The position numbers and the translations under genes are program-made. Under the pieces are notes generated by a model, which had not been told where the DNA came from, searched no databases, and worked only from the letters and a program-made list of their open reading frames with translations. Of a stretch of DNA of 64,000 nucleotides, positions 61,631 to 64,000 are shown one piece after another. The stretch lies in assembly GCF_918698005.1 (NCBI RefSeq), contig NZ_CAKKLJ010000001.1, forward strand, positions 186,001 to 250,000, in the 5' to 3' direction. Origin of the DNA: Microbacterium sp. Bi121 (lineage in GTDB: Bacteria; Actinomycetota; Actinomycetes; Actinomycetales; Microbacteriaceae). The first letter of the stretch is position 1. Each line of letters opens with the position of its first letter.

Positions 61631-62620
61631 ATGGCTACCACGATCACGATCACGGGTGCTGGCGGACAGATCGGATACGCGCTGCTGTTCCGCATCGCCG
61701 CCGGCGACATGCTCGGCCACGGCGAGAAGGTGCGGCTGCGGCTGCTCGAGATCCCGCAGGGACTCAAGGGCGCCGAGGGCGCGGCTCTCGAACTGCAGGA
61801 CGGCGCGTTCGATCTGCTCGAGAGCGTCGAGGTGACCGATGACGCGGCGACCGGGTTCGACGGCTGCAACGTCGCCCTGCTGGTCGGCGCTCGGCCGCGG
61901 GGCCCGGGGATGGAACGAGGCGACCTCCTCGCCGCCAACGCCGGGATCTTCGGCCCGCAGGGGAGGGCGATCGCCGACCGTGCCGCCTCGGACGTGCGCG
62001 TGACGGTGGTGGGGAACCCCGCCAACACCAATGCGCTGATCGCCGCGGCATCCGCCGACGGAGTGCCGGCCGACCGATTCTCGGCCCTGACCCGCCTCGA
62101 CGAGAACCGGGCGCGCGCGCAACTCGCCGCAGTTCTGGATGCTCCGGTCGCCAGCATCCGGCGCGTCCCGATCTGGGGCAATCACTCGGCGACCCAGTTC
62201 CCCGACGTGACCCACGCGACCGTCGAGGGGCGGCCCGTCCTCGACGCGCTCGCCGAGCGAGTAGGCGACGTGCGGACCTGGCTGGAAGGGACGTTCATCC
62301 CGCGGGTCGCGAAGCGGGGCGCGGAGATCATCGAGGTGCGCGGCTCGTCGTCGGTGGCATCCGCCGCGAACGCGACGATCGAGCACACGCGCGACTGGGT
62401 GGCCGGCACTTCCGATTGGACCAGTGCCGGCGTCGTCTCCCGCGGCGAATACGGCGTCCCCGAGGGGCTGGTGTCGTCCTTCCCCGTTCGATCGGTCGAC
62501 GGTCAGTGGCAGATCGTCGAGGGCCTCGAGTTGGATGAGTGGGCCCGTGGGCGCATCGACGCGTCCGTGGCGGAGCTCGTGGACGAGCGCGACACGGTGC
62601 GCGCACTCGGGGTGCTCTGA
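61631..62620 (+). CDS. mdh: Malate dehydrogenase
   Basis: A 329-residue enzyme converting malate and oxaloacetate with NAD in the TCA cycle. [22 protein letters not shown] is the nucleotide fold start, [17 protein letters not shown] gives the substrate-binding arginines, [12 protein letters not shown] is conserved, and LTRLDENRA with [13 protein letters not shown] gives the catalytic Asp-His pair. It corresponds to the cytosolic/actinobacterial class. Only a weak ribosome site precedes the ATG; the start fits the fold exactly. Divergent from the metallopeptidase gene. Confidence 0.95.
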   Translation: MATTITITGAGGQIGYALLFRIAAGDMLGHGEKVRLRLLEIPQGLKGAEGAALELQDGAFDLLESVEVTDDAATGFDGCNVALLVGARPRGPGMERGDLLAANAGIFGPQGRAIADRAASDVRVTVVGNPANTNALIAAASADGVPADRFSALTRLDENRARAQLAAVLDAPVASIRRVPIWGNHSATQFPDVTHATVEGRPVLDALAERVGDVRTWLEGTFIPRVAKRGAEIIEVRGSSSVASAANATIEHTRDWVAGTSDWTSAGVVSRGEYGVPEGLVSSFPVRSVDGQWQIVEGLELDEWARGRIDASVAELVDERDTVRALGVL

Positions 62621-62661
62621 CGCCGCGGAATCAGGGCAGAATGGATCCTGGAGGTTCGGCG

Positions 62662-63108
62662 ATGAGCGATGTGAACGAGACAGTGGATGCTGCACTGACG
62701 AGCCCGCTGCACCTTCCGCACGCGGCGGCGGAGTGTCCCAAGTGCCTGGCGAACGACGACCACGGCTGGTGGTCAGCACGCCCGGAGGGAACGCGCCTGG
62801 TCGGCCTGGTGGTGGCCCGTGACGGGATGCCGTCCGTCACCGAGCAGCGCGACGACCTCACCCGCTTCGGGGTGCCGATCGAGGGATTCCGGCACCCGGC
62901 CCCCGACATCCTCGAAAGCTGGGAGGACCGCGTCACCCGTCTGCTCGACACCCTCCAGCGCGGTGACGTAGTCGTCGTCGCGAACGTGCACGCGCTCGGA
63001 CGCGACCGCGACGAGGAGACCCGCACCGCTGCGGCCCTCCGCAGCCGCGGCATCATGGTGAAGGTGCTCGGCCACCACGCACGGCACCTCGCCGACGCCG
63101 CGCGCTGA
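62662..63108 (+). CDS. Resolvase-like small protein lacking the catalytic serine
   Basis: A 148-residue protein. Residues ~45-140 resemble the serine-recombinase N-terminal fold: GLVVARDGMPSVTEQRDDLTRFG (in place of Y-x-R-V-S-T-x-x-Q), LLDTLQRGDVVVVANVHALGRDRDEETRTAAALRSRG (matching L-x-x-G-D-x-L-V-V-x-x-x-x-R-L-G-R) and IMVKVLG. The active-site serine is replaced, and there is no DNA-binding or large recombinase domain. A single C-P-K-C pair lies at the N-terminus. GGAGG precedes ATG 62662. It is not expected to recombine DNA; perhaps a domesticated fold. Confidence 0.75.
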   Translation: MSDVNETVDAALTSPLHLPHAAAECPKCLANDDHGWWSARPEGTRLVGLVVARDGMPSVTEQRDDLTRFGVPIEGFRHPAPDILESWEDRVTRLLDTLQRGDVVVVANVHALGRDRDEETRTAAALRSRGIMVKVLGHHARHLADAAR

Positions 63109-63114
63109 GCCGAC

Positions 63115-63810
63115 TCAGGCGTCGTACGGCGCGACCGGGAGATCGGTGTCGGCCGGCTGCGGCGTCACCGGCGTGCCGTCCTCGTTGCGGTAGATCGGGC
63201 TGCCGTCCTGCGGGAAGTAGAACCGCGGTTGCCAGTCCGGCCCTTCGAACGCCGGGAACCGCTGCGCGGCACCCGTGTAGATAAGACCATCGAACACCAT
63301 GTCGGACAGGTCACCCGCATCGCCGGGGAAGCATCCGGTTGTCGCCGATACCTCCACCAGGCCGCGCGCCGGCCGCACGGTCACCACGCCGCGACCGACC
63401 GTCGCGTCGGTGGCGATGACGTTGATCTCACGGTTCTCGCCCTCGCCGAGAACGGTCGTCGAGGGCTCCATCCCCGCGCTCTCGAAAGCGGATGAGGCGT
63501 CCGCTGCGACGGCATCCGCATCGACCCCGTCCATGGCGAGCGTGCGCACCCAGGAGAACGCGTACCCGCGGTCGGCGCCTCCGTCGATCCGGCAGGCGAT
63601 CGGCGATGCGCCGTAGGACTCCACCGTCCACTCCCCCTCGTGGATCGCCATGATCACCGAGTGCATCACCGTCGCATACTCGACGTAACGTGCCTCGCCA
63701 TCCCGGTACAGGGCGTCACCCGTCGGCGCCGCAGACCCGCAGCCCGTCATCACAACCGCCATTCCTGCGACCAGGGCCGCAATCACTCCGCCTCGGAATG
63801 CACCGCGCAT
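63115..63810 (-). CDS. Lipoprotein of unknown function
   Basis: A 231-residue lipoprotein. The signal peptide ends in VVMTGC (cysteine near 24). The mature region has an N-terminal helix (DALYRDGEARYVEYATVMHSVIMAIHEGEW, seen as Y-x-x-Y-A-x-x-M-H), two central beta units (VVTVRPARGLVEVSATTGCFPG) with two further cysteines that may pair, and an aromatic C-terminus (PDWQPRFYFPQDGSPIY). No domain was recognised. It lies 15 bases after another gene on the same strand, so the two are probably cotranscribed. Confidence 0.8.
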   Translation of the reverse strand: MRGAFRGGVIAALVAGMAVVMTGCGSAAPTGDALYRDGEARYVEYATVMHSVIMAIHEGEWTVESYGASPIACRIDGGADRGYAFSWVRTLAMDGVDADAVAADASSAFESAGMEPSTTVLGEGENREINVIATDATVGRGVVTVRPARGLVEVSATTGCFPGDAGDLSDMVFDGLIYTGAAQRFPAFEGPDWQPRFYFPQDGSPIYRNEDGTPVTPQPADTDLPVAPYDA

Positions 63811-63825
63811 CTGTCCACCGTCCGC

Positions 63826-64000
63826 TCAGAGGTCCACGAAAGCATACTCATCGCTGATCCACCAGTTGCCCTCGTCCCAGAAGCCGCGCTCGCTTCCCTC
63901 GCCGTCGCGCTCCGTACCCGGCTCGCCCGTCCGGACGATCTCAGCCACGTTGTAGAACGACTCGCTTCCTGGCTCGAGGTACGCGCCGGCGCCGAGCGCA
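63826..64000 (-). CDS. C-terminal end of an unknown protein (cut by window edge)
   Basis: Only the last 57 complete codons are visible, ending at TGA 63826. The sequence is acidic and aromatic (ALGAGAYLEPGSESFYNVAE, later FWDEGNWWISDEYAFVDL) and in the codon usage of its neighbours. The start and function lie outside the window. It is directly upstream of the lipoprotein gene in the same orientation. Confidence 0.7.
   Translation of the reverse strand, partial: ALGAGAYLEPGSESFYNVAEIVRTGEPGTERDGEGSERGFWDEGNWWISDEYAFVDL

Overview
The window is typical chromosome of a high-GC Gram-positive actinobacterium. Gene content and order (Microbacteriaceae-style folate/ftsH block, DUF4192, DUF3180, LytR-CpsA-Psr protein, mycoredoxin, IdeR-like iron box, GTG starts and 4-base stop/start overlaps) suggest Microbacterium or a close relative. 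This is inferred from protein recognition, not from a database search. No insertion sequence, prophage, rRNA or CRISPR array was seen.

Layout. (1) 1-11314: a truncated TetR gene with two operator-like palindromes, then a complete L-rhamnose module: LacI-type repressor facing an eight-gene operon of importer ATPase, two permeases, binding lipoprotein, mutarotase, isomerase, fused rhamnulose-1-phosphate aldolase/lactaldehyde dehydrogenase, and kinase. Two LacI-type operators flank the operon promoter. (2) 11326-13323: a VOC protein and a manganese catalase, then about 400 bases without a gene before tRNA-Ser(GCU). (3) 13565-22587: N-acetylglucosamine-type PTS permease, LCP cell-wall ligase, tRNA-Ser(UGA), HAD phosphatase, serS, a diacylglycerol-kinase-family lipid kinase, a lipoprotein with an internal duplication, cardiolipin synthase and a tiny membrane protein. 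(4) 22706-37481: DUF4192, lysS, DUF2207, and a long minus-strand block tilS / hpt-ftsH-folE-folP-folB-folK-DUF3180-PH-PH-DUF2520. A plus-strand DUF937 gene splits tilS from hpt. (5) 37505-43255: MHS-family transporter and divergent LysR regulator, TMEM175-type channel, ppa, M23 peptidase, and tRNA-Glu/Asp/Phe with strong terminators. (6) 43256-51594: carboxylate-amine ligase and divergent glutamine amidotransferase, two unknown genes, ThrE exporter, amidase, fatty acid desaturase and a small unknown. (7) 51795-64000: a four-gene operon of a Tat-type secreted intradiol dioxygenase with TatA, TatC and a TatB-like protein; a GT2-GtrA glycosyltransferase; an iron-regulated short siderophore-interacting protein; mycoredoxin; a GPH-type transporter with aldehyde dehydrogenase; proline iminopeptidase; zinc metallopeptidase; malate dehydrogenase; a resolvase-like protein without the catalytic serine; and lipoprotein genes.

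How they fit. The rhamnose block is self-contained: uptake, anomer conversion, isomerisation, phosphorylation, cleavage and oxidation to lactate plus DHAP. The folate block makes dihydropteroate from GTP. The most unusual association is the dioxygenase-tatA-tatC-tatB operon, which looks like a Tat translocase carried with its own cargo. A second possible Tat substrate, an M23 peptidase with an equally long N-region, lies 11 kb away.
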